A DNA stretch of 64,000 nucleotides from Prostheceraeus crozeri (Eukaryota > Platyhelminthes > Polycladida > Euryleptidae), in contig CAJQUW010015397.1 in the NCBI GenBank assembly GCA_907163375.1, positions 1-64,000 of the forward strand, in the 5' to 3' direction. Within the stretch, counting starts at the first letter, position 1. Each line of letters begins with the position of its first letter. This document shows positions 35,165-45,273 of this stretch, one piece after another. A program made the translations under genes and the position numbers. A model generated the notes under the pieces. That model was not told where the DNA came from and made no database searches. It saw nothing but the letters and a program-made list of their open reading frames with translations.

Positions 35165-37334
35165 TTAAGAAGCAAATACAGAACGTGAAGGATATTATTA
35201 GATATTATGTTAATAGTCTTATTATATATGCATGTTTGAAATTCAAATTCAAATTTCAAATATGATTTTTCTATTATTTTTGCACTTTTCAGTTCTGCTT
35301 CTGATAAGCAACTATTGAAATTTTTCAGAATTATGTCGCTTTTAGCCCAGTGCCTTGATAAAAGTTCACCCGGGTCGCAAGAACGTCATGAGAATGTCAC
35401 GCTCTTTGATGAAACTTGCTATAAACTTTTAAAATCCTACTAGGAAAACTTTGAAGTTTGTACAAGTTAAATGAAAAGTCGAAACGCCAATCGGAATTGA
35501 ATCATTGGCTAGCATTTTTTTCATTTAGAAAAGAAATGACGTTTTCATCACATTCTCCAGTGTACCTTGCTAATAAGAATTCTTATTTAATTTTAAGAAT
35601 CAGCTTTGAGGTAATTCGACGATAACTTTAATGATAGAATGTTCACTTGACTTCAAAGTTGCATACATACTTAACTTCATATAGTTTAGTTCTCGTCTTA
35701 ATTTTCCTATAGTTTTGAAGCAACTTCAAAGTAACATTTAAAGAACTTTAAAGCACTTTGAATTATTATCAAGTTTTGACAACCCGGGCACCGAATTGGA
35801 AATTACCTTCAGAAAGTAAATACTAAAATGTGGGATTTTCGTGCTATTTGGAAGTTTGATTATTTGACCTTTAACCTCGTCTAATACAATGATGCAATCT
35901 CACAACGATGGATAATCATCATTTCGATTAGTGAATGGTTTGTTAGTTTTTTTTTGCTATTTTCCATTTCAAATAGTGAACTAATGGAAATTTGTTAGAA
36001 ATTGGCGGTTTCTGACCTTTGACCTTCACGTCAACCCAGGGATGACCTTAAAACTGAAAGTGATGCTGTTTTTCTGAATCCCCTTTCAATGCCTATTCGA
36101 TTGATGTGTGGATTGGCAAAATTGGTGCAATAGTTTGGAAATTCCCCCCCCCCCCCCAGTGGGACTCATTCGGAAAAACACCGCAGTGGGACGATTATTA
36201 ATCTACTTCATCATCTGATGTTATATTTATCCAAATTTTTTTTTGGCATAGGCCTATTTCTGTATTCTCTTGGTATATATTTGTATGTTTTTCGTATGTA
36301 ATTTCAGTGTGGTATGTTTTACATACTGAAGCCATACCAGCACAATGTTAAAAGAAAGCATGAATCATGTCCAAAGTATGTTGATTTAAGGCCTTTTGTC
36401 AATGAAGATTACATTAATGTAACTACTGTTTTGTAAGTAGTGAGATAATGACATTCAAGAGTCATAATTCCAATATTGAATTCGATTTTAGTACACGTAA
36501 GTCTAAGGCATTTCATGAATAATCAATAAGTATTTAACCATCAACAATTATGCATTATGTAATTTTGAAATTAAGCATATTATGAATACCGAAATAAAAA
36601 CACATTATATTCATGAAAGCAAAAATAGTTATGTTTGAGATATATAAATCAATATGATTACATGCCAAATATCGTCTGATTGAATTGATGAAGTAGAGGT
36701 CAAATATGTATAATATTATGAAGAGTTAGATAAGGAATAGACGTGTAACTACCTTATGTGCAACGAAACCAGTGGAAATCAGCTGATAATGCATGAATTA
36801 AAAACTACGTACGTGTATATGTAAGCGAGCAACAAATATTCCTTTCCATCGCCTCTTTTTAGTAATTGCAGAACTAAAACGTATTTTGATAATAAATCAA
36901 GAAATTTTTATGTGTCTAAAAGCAACGTCCGAATTGCAACAAATAGTGCCTAAGAGCACAACATCCTACTTTTTCCGATGTCTTGCAGAAACCTCTTCAG
37001 ATGTAAATAAGATCACTGCTGATGAAATTCTTTCAATTAGACTTTATTGCATTATTTTATGGCAGTTGATTCTTAAATCTGAACAGCGCATGCTATTTAG
37101 GAATAGTACAAATGAAAACCAATTGCTTCATTTTTAGATGAAAGCAGAGTAAAGTTCACCTGCAATTCACCAAATACATGACTAAATGACTACTTCTCTG
37201 AGCAGAATAATGAACCACGTCTTTACTTGTGATCATGCAACCAGATATCTTCTTTGTAATAAGTCCGGATTCTCACTGAAATTGTTTATGTCATGAATTC
37301 TACAGAGGGAGTTTAGTGTTTATCAAGTCATACT
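35165..37334. other. No gene recognised
   Basis: AT-rich spacer with a run of 12 C at about 36147 and an 83-codon frame at 36886-37137 with no domain. Words like GTATGTTTTTCGTATGTAAT at 36280 resemble the TAC/GTATG-rich sequence at 37870-38160. Confidence 0.4.
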
Positions 37335-37490
37335 GCATCAGTCTTCACCTGAATATTTTTTCTTCCAAATTGATAGTACTACATTAAATTGCTGTATTAC
37401 CGCTCTCATCTTTAACATTTTTTTCAGAGAAACTACTGAACGAGTATTCTTGAAACTTATCATATAACATCAGTGAATTATGCTTTACAT
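37335..37490 (-). repeat. Inverted partner of 32955-33125
   Basis: See 32955-33125; this copy is in the opposite orientation. Confidence 0.7.
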
Positions 37491-38965
37491 CATATGCCAT
37501 TTCCAAACCTTTTTGTCGCATTGCACACCGTTCAGCCGACAAAACAGCAACTTCGCCCCATTGCCGTAATGCTTTTTTTGCCACGATAAGTACCGTACTA
37601 AAATGGGTTCAAATTTAGGCATCTATTTCTCATCTAGCCCTTTTAAACAATTAAATATCTTTGGTAGAGCTAGCTAAACGTCCTGTTAATATTGCTAGTC
37701 AAGTAGCAACGACGACAATCTAGTGGAGCATGAAATTCATAATAAATCTAATCTAGTTAAACATCACTCTATCAAACAAAAAATATTCGCGACTGGTATT
37801 ATCGAAAAAAGTTATTTTACAGTAGAATGTAATACATATATATATATATTTTGCTATGTGACTTAAAGCTGCACATACGAAATGCATACCAGAGGCATAC
37901 GAATAAGGATGAGGACCAATTTGCATCGGGTCTCGTATATAAAACATGCCAACAAGTCGTATTTCAGTGTAAAACAGTCAATCACAGATAGAATAGTTCG
38001 TATCGCTACATACCAATCACATACAAAAGCAAGTGAGATGTCGTATGAAAAACATACCAGATCTCTGTAAGCATACGAGAATCTCGTATCAGATGTTAGT
38101 TTCAAATTGTATGTGATTTTGGTATATGTTTGTATGTAATTTTCGTATCCAGCGATTTACAGTGTACGTGCACTGAACATGTCCAAGCAACTGCAAATGG
38201 AGAAAATTCAATTCACTCCTTTGACGCTATCCTGTACCAAAGTACAATAGAGAAATACTAAAGAAGTTAAAAGTGATATATTATCAGTATATGGAATCGA
38301 ATTCGTTAGTAGACGGAATGTAATGCTGACCATCGGCAACAAGCGACCTTATGTCGAAAATTATCCGACAACCGTTCAATGACGAATTGGGTCCAAGCAT
38401 GCTTCCATTCCAGCCCATTTAGAAAGGATTATTATTTTCATGCAAGACAATATTTCAGTATATGAGCAAGACTCTTCATGAGAGACTGTTTTGTGACGAA
38501 AATAGGAAAATATTAAATGTTTATCTCTCAGTCTATCCACGCAAATACGTAGAAGTGTATATCTTGCTACCACTTCACAATTTTAAATTCCAACCAAATA
38601 AGTAAATTTTCTGTGGAATATTTTGTATGCAAAAGAATCCCATAAATTTAGCAAGAACAAACACAAGTTAATGAAGACTATACAGTTGAAACCTAAAACA
38701 AAGTTTACAAGCTTAACAAGTATTTACCATGAGAAAATGAGAAAAAGCTAAAATGTTAAATATTGGAAGCATATTTTTCCTTCTTTTAGAACTGTAAATA
38801 TGTTATCTGTTCTAACACTGACATCAAATCTTATGACAGCTACTCGTACGCTGCTACAATGATGATTTGTGCAATTGAACTGAGGCTGGAGCGGAGAAAT
38901 TTGTGTTTATAAGGAAAATCACAGCATTAGCGGATCATTGAAATTGCTAAACAGTTTCTAAACAG
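37491..38965. other. No gene; GTATG/CATAC-rich MITE-like patch at 37870-38160
   Basis: An (AT)n tract lies at about 37838-37850. Between 37870 and 38160 the ends CACATACGAAATGCATACC and GGTATATGTTTGTATG...TTTTCGTATCC are roughly inverted, suggesting a decayed small element. No gene is seen. Confidence 0.4.
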
Positions 38966-38975
38966 TTTTAACAGT

Positions 38976-39362
38976 TTTTGGTCAAAATGAAATATTGTAT
39001 GTTTTCTCTGATTAAACAAAAAGTACTACGCCCAGAGTCATAATTTTTGGAGTGGAATGTCTTTAGTTCATTTACTTTCAACTTCATGCACTCCTGTCTA
39101 TAAAGCTGTCGTCTATAAAGCTGTCTATAATAAAGTTTGGCGAGCCTCGTAATGTCGGCAAACACAAACATTTTGAGCAACTTTATCTACATGTACATTC
39201 AGCCACATTCTCACATACATTGCCGATTAGATGCATGATAATAGCACATGCACAACATAGGACATTCCATTCTAAAAATTGTGACTCTGGGCTCAGTACT
39301 TTTCGCTTAATCAGAGAAACCATACAAAATTTCATTTTAGCCAAAAACTGCAATCTGCGACC
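38976..39362. repeat. Foldback element with duplicated coding fragment
   Basis: Two inverted arms (about 38976-39060 and 39270-39350) each encode the same C-terminal peptide: SKNYDSGRSTFCLIREN on the minus strand in the left arm, and SKNCDSGLSTFRLIRET on the plus strand in the right arm, the latter followed by AKNCNLRPI and a stop. The sequence between matches the copy at 2138-2450. The parent protein is not recognised. Conservation of the frame in three copies argues for a real, unidentified element-borne gene. Confidence 0.6.
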
Positions 39363-39369
39363 CATTTGA

Positions 39370-40072
39370 TGACCATTAGATGTTTTTTACCCTTTCACGA
39401 TGGCTTAAAAATTGACAATGCGCGGATGAGTAGCACTACCAGTCACGAGGCATTGCCTGGATCTCTCGAATTGTATTCATCACTGAAATAATCCCAGTTA
39501 TGGTGATCTCTCCCCGTTGTGCCGATTACTAATACTACCAGTCACGAGGAAATTCATGACATGAAAGTACTCTACTAAGCACGTACTCTGTGATGCCGAT
39601 AAACAATTTCGGAAAGTAATAATGATATTTACTAAATAATGCGGCATTTGTTTGAATAATTACGATCTACTCCAATTGTTGGCTTCTTGTTGTGAGTATT
39701 GCTTTTCTGATAAATTTCTTTGGAATTTAAGTAATAGTATGCAATTTGCATGCATTGAGACAACAAACTAAGACAAGAATTTTTCAGAAAAATGTGAAAT
39801 AACAACATTGCAGGCTTAAGTTCATGTTGCTGAATAACTAGGTTACAGTGATTATCATTCATTAAAACAAGTGAGTGGATAATGACACGTGCCTAAAACA
39901 GAACATGGAACTACAGTTACCACTAAAGTATTGCAATATAGGGATACTAAATGCCTGTACGTTCTCCACCAAATAGTTCCTTGTAATTAAAAAATATTAA
40001 CAATTAACATGCCAATTAACATTTATTAATGCGCGCATTGAGCATGACCACTTATAGCCAAAAACGTAATGG
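39370..40072. other. No gene recognised
   Basis: AT-rich spacer. TACCAGTCACGAGG occurs twice (about 39438 and 39536), a minor local repeat. Confidence 0.4.
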
Positions 40073-40080
40073 GTCTAACC

Positions 40081-40602
40081 CACAGAAATAGATTGTTTAA
40101 GCGTATCACTTTGCTAGAAGTGCAAACTGATTCAAACAGAAGGCACATGCAGGAACTTAATAAGTAGGCAAAAAGAAATTTTTAATACCTTTCAGAGATA
40201 GGAAAAATAGTCGTGCGTCGCTTGCGGATTGCTCTGAATTTCTTCAAAATGCTCCGATCGCCACGACTCCTTCAGATTCGAAGAATTCAGATCATTGCAC
40301 AAAAGTTTTCTCGATAATGTTGGGTCATCCGATCATTATTAAAAAAGTTAGCAGGCGCATGAAAAGACGTTCACAAACTTCTCTGTAGAACTTGACATCG
40401 ACTGCGTCTCTTTGCTGGGTTATCCGGTTGATAACAGTCACTGAAACTTTGCACAATTTGGCGTGCTTAATGTTGAACTGACTGCTCATTGTTCGATTGC
40501 TATGGTATTATGTCAACAGACTGTGCCATTTCATTTACGTTACATGTTCCAATGCTTCCCTTCTAGTCAAACAGAAGAAGAGACAACCGGTCTAACTCTG
40601 TG
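40081..40602 (-). mobile_element. hAT-like MITE family 1, copy 2 (inverted)
   Basis: A 522-bp copy with perfect 8-bp duplication GTCTAACC (40073-40080 and 40603-40610) and ends CACAGAAATAGA and TCTAACTCTGTG. It is in the opposite orientation to the other two copies and sits 170 bp left of the Polinton-like element. Confidence 0.9.
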
Positions 40603-40765
40603 GTCTAACCATCTTTCTGATGCACATCATGCAAGCATCATCGAACGTGTGAGTTCATCCCTAGCATGGAACCATCTACAAATATCTCTTCGATCGATTT
40701 CGTATATCTGCATCATATGAACCCCCTCCAGTAGCACCTTTGCTTCCACAGCACCTCCTGGGAGG

Positions 40766-40771
40766 GGCGCA
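40766..40771. repeat. Target-site duplication, left (GGCGCA)
   Basis: Identical to 58576-58581 and directly abutting the AGTAGTAACC terminus. Confidence 0.9.
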
Positions 40772-40859
40772 AGTAGTAACCCCGTGCCAAAAACAAGCAC
40801 AAAATGCGAAAGGATGAGTCACCATGCTGACTCAGCCCCCCCCTCTGGAAGGAAGTCGC

Positions 40860-41530
40860 CAAGGATGTGCTGGGAGGAATGGGTCCGTGAGGAGGAAACA
40901 GGTCCCCCCCTCTGGAAGGAAGGAAGGAGGAGTGATGAGGCAAGGGGTGGAATCTCGGAAGGATAGAGTGAGAAAGGGTGTTGGTGGTTTTGGGATGAGA
41001 AAGTCCATGTTTCGGTATGAAGGAGGTCTCGGATGGGAAAATGGAGTGCAAATTCGGACTCTACGTGAAATTTTGGGTTGGGAAGGATGTTTCCAGCAAA
41101 ATCGGAGAGAAAAAGTTGTGAAGTCCTTCCCCCCCCCCTCCTGCCAAACTTCCAATTTTGGTGTGAGAAATCGTAGAAAGTCGTGCAATAGCTCATTTGA
41201 AAGCTAATAATGAGAAAAATGCAGTGAAAAGCTCAGTTTGGACTAATTTTCCTGGGTTGAGGGAGGAAAATGGCAGGAAAACGTCAGAGTTGAAAAAGTC
41301 AGGTGTTGGAGGTTTTGGGATGAGAAAGTCCACTTTTCGAGCTAAAGGAGTGTTTGGATGGGAAAACGGAGGTCAGATTCGGACGTTTTGTCCAATGTTG
41401 GGTCTAGGAACCTCTTTCCAGCGACATCGGAGAGAAAAAGTTTTGAGGACGTCCCCACCTCGGCAACGATCTTCCAACTTTGATGGTAGACATCGTAGAA
41501 AGTCGTGCAATAGCTCATTTGAAAGCTGGG
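40860..41530 (+). repeat. Tandem ~320-bp units in left terminal repeat
   Basis: Units share GGTTTTGGGATGAGAAAGTC, GGATGGGAAAA(C)GGAG, TCGGAGAGAAAAAGTT and TCGTAGAAAGTCGTGCAATA. Two unit anchors occur here against three in the right repeat. Short runs of 7-9 C/G occur between units. Confidence 0.8.
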
Positions 41531-41963
41531 AGTGAGACAAATTCAGTGGAAAACATGGCTTGTTCGTATCTGCCTTTGTTTAGAGGTGAGACGTTATTGA
41601 AAATTTGGGGCATTGACGAAAAAACGACAGAGTTAGAATTTTACGAAAATCGCTCTAGTTGGTGAAGCAAGCCTCGGACGGGAAAACAGAGACCAGATTT
41701 GGAATCAGCGTCAAATTCTGATTCGGCATGGTAAATTCGAAAGCCATCGGAGAGAAAAAATTTTTCATAATTTTTTCCGAAAAACGACAAGTTAGAATTT
41801 TTGCGATGGCTGTGGGATGTAGAGCCAAAACGAAGCATCGGATGGGAAATGGAGGGCAGATTCGGATTCAGCATCAAATTTTACGTGGAAATGGTGAATT
41901 TCCAGCTCCATCGGAGCACTAGAACCGGAGATAGACGGATTTGAAGTTTTTGGATGATGGGTA

Positions 41964-41998
41964 TTACGTCATCAGCTGATCGCCACAAACTATATAAG
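41964..41998 (+). promoter_or_regulatory. Inward-facing promoter candidate in left terminal repeat
   Basis: TTACGTCA (41964-41971, CRE/AP-1-like) is followed by ATCAGCTGAT (an E-box palindrome) and TATATAAG at 41991-41998. The spacing suits a polymerase II core promoter directed into the element. The mirror copy lies at about 57007-57041 on the minus strand. The start site is not proven. Confidence 0.5.
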
Positions 41999-42497
41999 TG
42001 GAAACTCTGCTTGTGGAAATCAGTTCTCCTCCCGACTGGGTTGGGGTAGGTGAACTCCGGAACTCCGATGATAGCATTGGAAATCTGAAAAACCGGGTTT
42101 CTGTAAGAAACCGACTTAGAAAATTTCATTGCTGAAGTCAGCTAAGGCGTCAGACTTAGAGGTTCGCCAGGAGATGGCCTTCGTCTCCAGGGCATAAAAG
42201 ACTCCAAAACTTTAAAGGCTTGTAACTTTGCTTCTACAAGTCCGTTTGACTTGATTCAAAAAAGGTTCGGTCGCTATTGAACTGCTCTAAGTGATAAATT
42301 ACTTATACATTTTCATAAGTAGTGCTAAAAAGTTGAAAAATTTAAATTCACTATTTTTGGAGGTTTTCTGGGGTTTTCGACCCTGCTGAAGTCAACTAGA
42401 GGATTTTTAATGATGTCTGAGCCACATATGTTACAAGCAGCTTTTCACTGAAAGCGAGCAAGACACGGAGAGTTTTGCAATATTCCACTGACAGGGT

Positions 42498-42690
42498 GTT
42501 CCTTCGGGACGGCGGACGATGCCGTAGTGATAAGTGTGGCAAGGGAGTGTGTCATAGTTTAGACCGAAACCGCTGGGGCAACTCATGTCTCATGTTGGGC
42601 ATTTGACACAGTTCTCAGCGTAGCGCTTTGAACGCCAATCGGTTGAGTCTTAGCTATCTTGTCATGGGTGGCCTCTAAACATCTCCATTG
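42498..42690 (+). other. Stem-loop module, copy A (left repeat)
   Basis: Begins GTTCCTTCGGGAC (a UUCG-capped hairpin), then GGCGGACGATGCC (a second hairpin), CGTAGTGAT, and 60 bases on AGACCGAAACC. Later segments (GTTGAGTCTTAGCTATC) also recur. It is one of five copies in the element. Confidence 0.6.
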
Positions 42691-42855
42691 CAAAACGCTG
42701 GTGAATCAAGCTCTCTACGGCTTGCTATCAAGCTGATCAAAGCAACGACTTACCAACCTCCTGTAAATAACTCCACCGCTTTTCATGTCTGGCGATCAAG
42801 TCATGGACGGTGGAAGTCACGGAGATTTTCGGTGTGATACTTCCTGTGTGTGGGC

Positions 42856-43040
42856 GTTCTTTCGAGACAGCGGTGAAGTCCGTAGCGATTAGTACTGCAC
42901 GGGACGTGGGCAATGGTAATCCTTGTGAAAACTCTCTGCGTCATGTTTGCAAGTGGTTGTCTTTCGTCTCAACGTTGTACTCTGACCGCCAGGGCGACAT
43001 TTAGCTATCTGCCACAGGTTACCTCATAAACTCTCCATTG
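42856..43040 (+). other. Stem-loop module, copy B (left repeat)
   Basis: Begins GTTCTTTCGAGAC: the hairpin closing pair is T-A here in place of C-G in copies A and C, a compensatory change. The second hairpin is CGG-TGAAGT-CCG, followed by GTAGCGATT. The end contains CTCTGACCGCCAGG and TTTAGCTATCTGCC, shared with copy C. Confidence 0.6.
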
Positions 43041-43189
43041 CACTTGTCTCCCGACAGTTGGCCAACCATGCGAGAATGAACCATCAGTTCTTTTAGGAGC
43101 TGTCTCTATCACGGAGACGAAATTATGAAGGGATGAAACGGGAGGACATTCATGCGCCACACGCAACACATCACAGACTTCTCTCTTCG

Positions 43190-44000
43190 CTAGTGAACAA
43201 GCTCTTGTCAGTGTAGTCAGAAACTTTATCATGTTGCAACACAAACTTTATTGCAACACAGGTTGATGTATAGTTAGAAAGTTTGATCATCAACGTTTTA
43301 TTCGTAAGTCTAGTCAGAAACTGTATTATGGTTTGTAAAAGCAAAGTTAGTGTAGTCAAATAATATTACCGCGACACCCGTTTGAGAAAATAAAGTTTAA
43401 TCATGACTTTTATTCGTGAGTGTCATCAGAAAGTGTATCATGGTTTGTAAAATTTTTACTGCTACACAGGATGATGTATAGTTAGAAAGTTTGATCATTA
43501 CGTTTATTCGTGAGTGTCGTCAGAAACTTTATCATGTTGTACAAAGGTTTTACTGCAGCACAGGTTGATGTATAGTCAGAAAAGTTTGATCATGACGTTT
43601 TATGAAACACACATGTCATAAAATGTAAGCGCTAGTGTAGTCAAATAATTTCACTACGACACACGGTTGTAAAAGTAAAGTCTGATCATCGACGTTTACG
43701 AAACACAAGTGTCATGAAATACAAGCGTTAGTGTAGTCAACTAATTCTTTACCGCGACGCATGTTTGTGAAAGTAAAGTTAGATCATTGAAGTTGTATTC
43801 GTAAGTCTAGTCAGAAAGTGTATCATGGTTTGCAAAGTTAGTGTAGTCAACTAGTTCTTTACCGCGACGCATGTTTGTGAAAATAAAGTTTGATCATTGA
43901 CGTTGTATGACTGACCGAACTCACAGCAGCACTAGAAAGTTTTAGAAGGTTTTACTGCACAGTGTAGATTGTCTTGTAACTTACTTTCAGTGTTAGAAAG
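43190..44000 (+). repeat. Inner subrepeats of left terminal repeat
   Basis: Irregular repeats of about 100-130 bp built from GTTAGAAAGTTTGATCAT, ATTCGTGAGTGTCGTCAGAAA, ACCGCGACGCATGTTTGTG and AATAAAGTTTGATC. One unit of about 105 bp around 43770-43890 is absent from the right repeat. The word AGAAATAAAGTT/AATAAAGTTTGA links these to the internal array at 50440-52060. Confidence 0.7.
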
Positions 44001-44192
44001 TTTTATTGGAGACAGTTTTCAAATGTTCCCTTATTAGAAATTCAAACTTCATGACGGTTATATTAGCTTCATCAGGTTTACTAAAAGCAGTTTTCTACTG
44101 CAGTGAGACTGAGAGTTTAGAATGTTATATGAAAACAGTGTTCACCACAGCGCTAGAAAGTTTAGCACAACACAAGTGTCATGAAAAATACT

Positions 44193-44657
44193 TTATTTGG
44201 TCTTTGATTTAACATCATTGAAACCCTCTTTACTGATAGCAATGACAATATGTTTTATTTTTTTCAGAAGCAAATGATTGCCGTAACCATGAATGTTGTC
44301 CATCCGAGAAATAATCTTCCGCAGATGTCGTGTATAAAACTCAGAAGCATCAGTAACATATTCTTGTCCGTAGGAACGAAATTGAAAGTCAACACATTCC
44401 GCTACTTCACCTTGTGGAAAATGAATGTAATTGACATTTGCAATTAAGTGAGCCTTGATGAGACTGTCTTTGAAATAAGATATCAACTCCGTTAATATTT
44501 CTCGTGCGTAGTCTGAACATGCTTCCAATTCTGTCTCCTCCATTTGAAACTCAAGGATGTAATCTTGTATTAAGCCTCCGAAGCACTCTTGATGAAAACG
44601 AATCGTGCAATCATCATGTTTCAATGTATTGACTTTAGGTGCCATGGCTGAGTCCAT
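44193..44657 (-). CDS. PolB N-terminal-like protein (154 aa)
   Basis: An intact small gene on the minus strand, ending exactly where the left terminal repeat begins. Its residues of about 28-130 align with the polymerase's own N-terminal region (after the zinc fingers). A hydrophobic turn then GEV (IANVNYIHFPQGEV versus LTARFNKVDSSTGEV) is followed by a Phe/Ile-rich strand and a His-containing helix, ending IKHIVIAIS versus EKVDIKIN. It therefore looks like a stand-alone duplicate of that domain. In pPolB genes this region precedes the exonuclease and its role is not established. It could bind DNA or the terminal protein (inference). The TAA stop lies inside AATAAA, so stop codon and poly(A) signal overlap. 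It is divergently arranged with the polymerase gene across about 130 bp. Confidence 0.75.
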   Translation of the reverse strand: MDSAMAPKVNTLKHDDCTIRFHQECFGGLIQDYILEFQMEETELEACSDYAREILTELISYFKDSLIKAHLIANVNYIHFPQGEVAECVDFQFRSYGQEYVTDASEFYTRHLRKIISRMDNIHGYGNHLLLKKIKHIVIAISKEGFNDVKSKTK

Positions 44658-44784
44658 TGCTAAATAACATTTTTGCCTAACACGATTTCAATAACGCGTT
44701 ACAATTGTGCGTGCGCACATCGGGAACTCTAGCTCATCTGTGATTGGACGAGAGGTCTGATCCATTCAAGCTTAGGAAAAATCT

Positions 44785-44833
44785 TATAAAAGGCAGTGCA
44801 CCAGCTCTGCTCTTCATATTTATCTTTCACAAG
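44785..44833 (+). promoter_or_regulatory. Polymerase gene promoter and noncoding first exon
   Basis: TATAAAAGG at 44785-44793 is followed about 25-30 bases later by the likely start, and the short leader ends CACAAG before GTGAGT (donor at 44834). The matching acceptor is probably TTTTCCTTTTCAG ending at 45225. The space to the divergent gene start at 44657 would act as a two-way promoter. Confidence 0.7.
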
Positions 44834-44941
44834 GTGAGTGTCGGTGAGCTCCTGCTATCAGGTTGTTTTCATGTAGTCTCTTGCTATCACATCTTCTGCT
44901 CATAAAACATATCATCGCTGTAATACCTCCCTTGCTCGAGC

Positions 44942-45120
44942 GTTCCTTCGGGACGGCGGGTACTGCCGTAGAGGGATTGCGTTGCACGGTTTGTTCGTCG
45001 TTTGTTAGACCGAAACCTCTGAGCCGTTGCTCATGTTGGGCGTTCGACTTCATACTCAACGTGATGCTTTCTCTCGCCAGGTCAGAGTACTTTAGCCATT
45101 CGACAAAGGTTAGTCTTTAT
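44942..45120 (+). other. Stem-loop module, copy C (polB leader intron)
   Basis: GTTCCTTCGGGAC, GGCGGGTACTGCC and CGTAGAGG, then AGACCGAAACC and CTCATGTTGGGC. This is the same module as in the terminal repeats, here lying inside the predicted first intron of the polymerase gene and in the same orientation. Confidence 0.6.
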
Positions 45121-45273
45121 GATATGGAGTAGAGTGAAATGTAACTCATTGGATGTTACTTTAATGATTGTTCCCATGATAAACGTTGACTAGGCAAATG
45201 AAACGATTCCCATTTTCCTTTTCAGTGATTGAAATCTACGAGCGTACTACCGTGTAATCTTCAATCGTTAAAA

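Larger units (their letters stand above)
40772..44192 (+). repeat. Polinton left terminal inverted repeat
   Basis: The reverse complement matches 54923-58575 at roughly 95% or better by eye. From outside in it contains a C-run region, two copies of a unit of about 320 bp (anchored by GTCGTGCAATAGCTCATTTG at about 41180 and 41502), a TATA-bearing promoter-like stretch near 41964-42000, two copies of a stem-loop module (42498 and 42856), and AT-rich subrepeats with AAAGTTTGATCATGACGTTT from about 43200. Open frames inside are by-products of the repeats and occur in both arms. Confidence 0.92.

Noticed and set aside
36140-36165. Run of C residues as a regulatory or G-quadruplex site
   Set aside because: A single homopolymer run with no partner runs nearby; likely simple repeat or assembly-prone sequence.
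40713-41535. Several 100-127-codon frames on both strands in the left terminal repeat (and mirrored at 57470-58622)
   Set aside because: They arise from tandem ~320-bp repeats in a GC-richer region, occur on both strands, are not kept in frame between units, and have no domain.
44060-44090. Hammerhead-like CCTGATGAAGCT on the minus strand of the terminal repeat
   Set aside because: No GAAAC box or pairing stem at the right distance.
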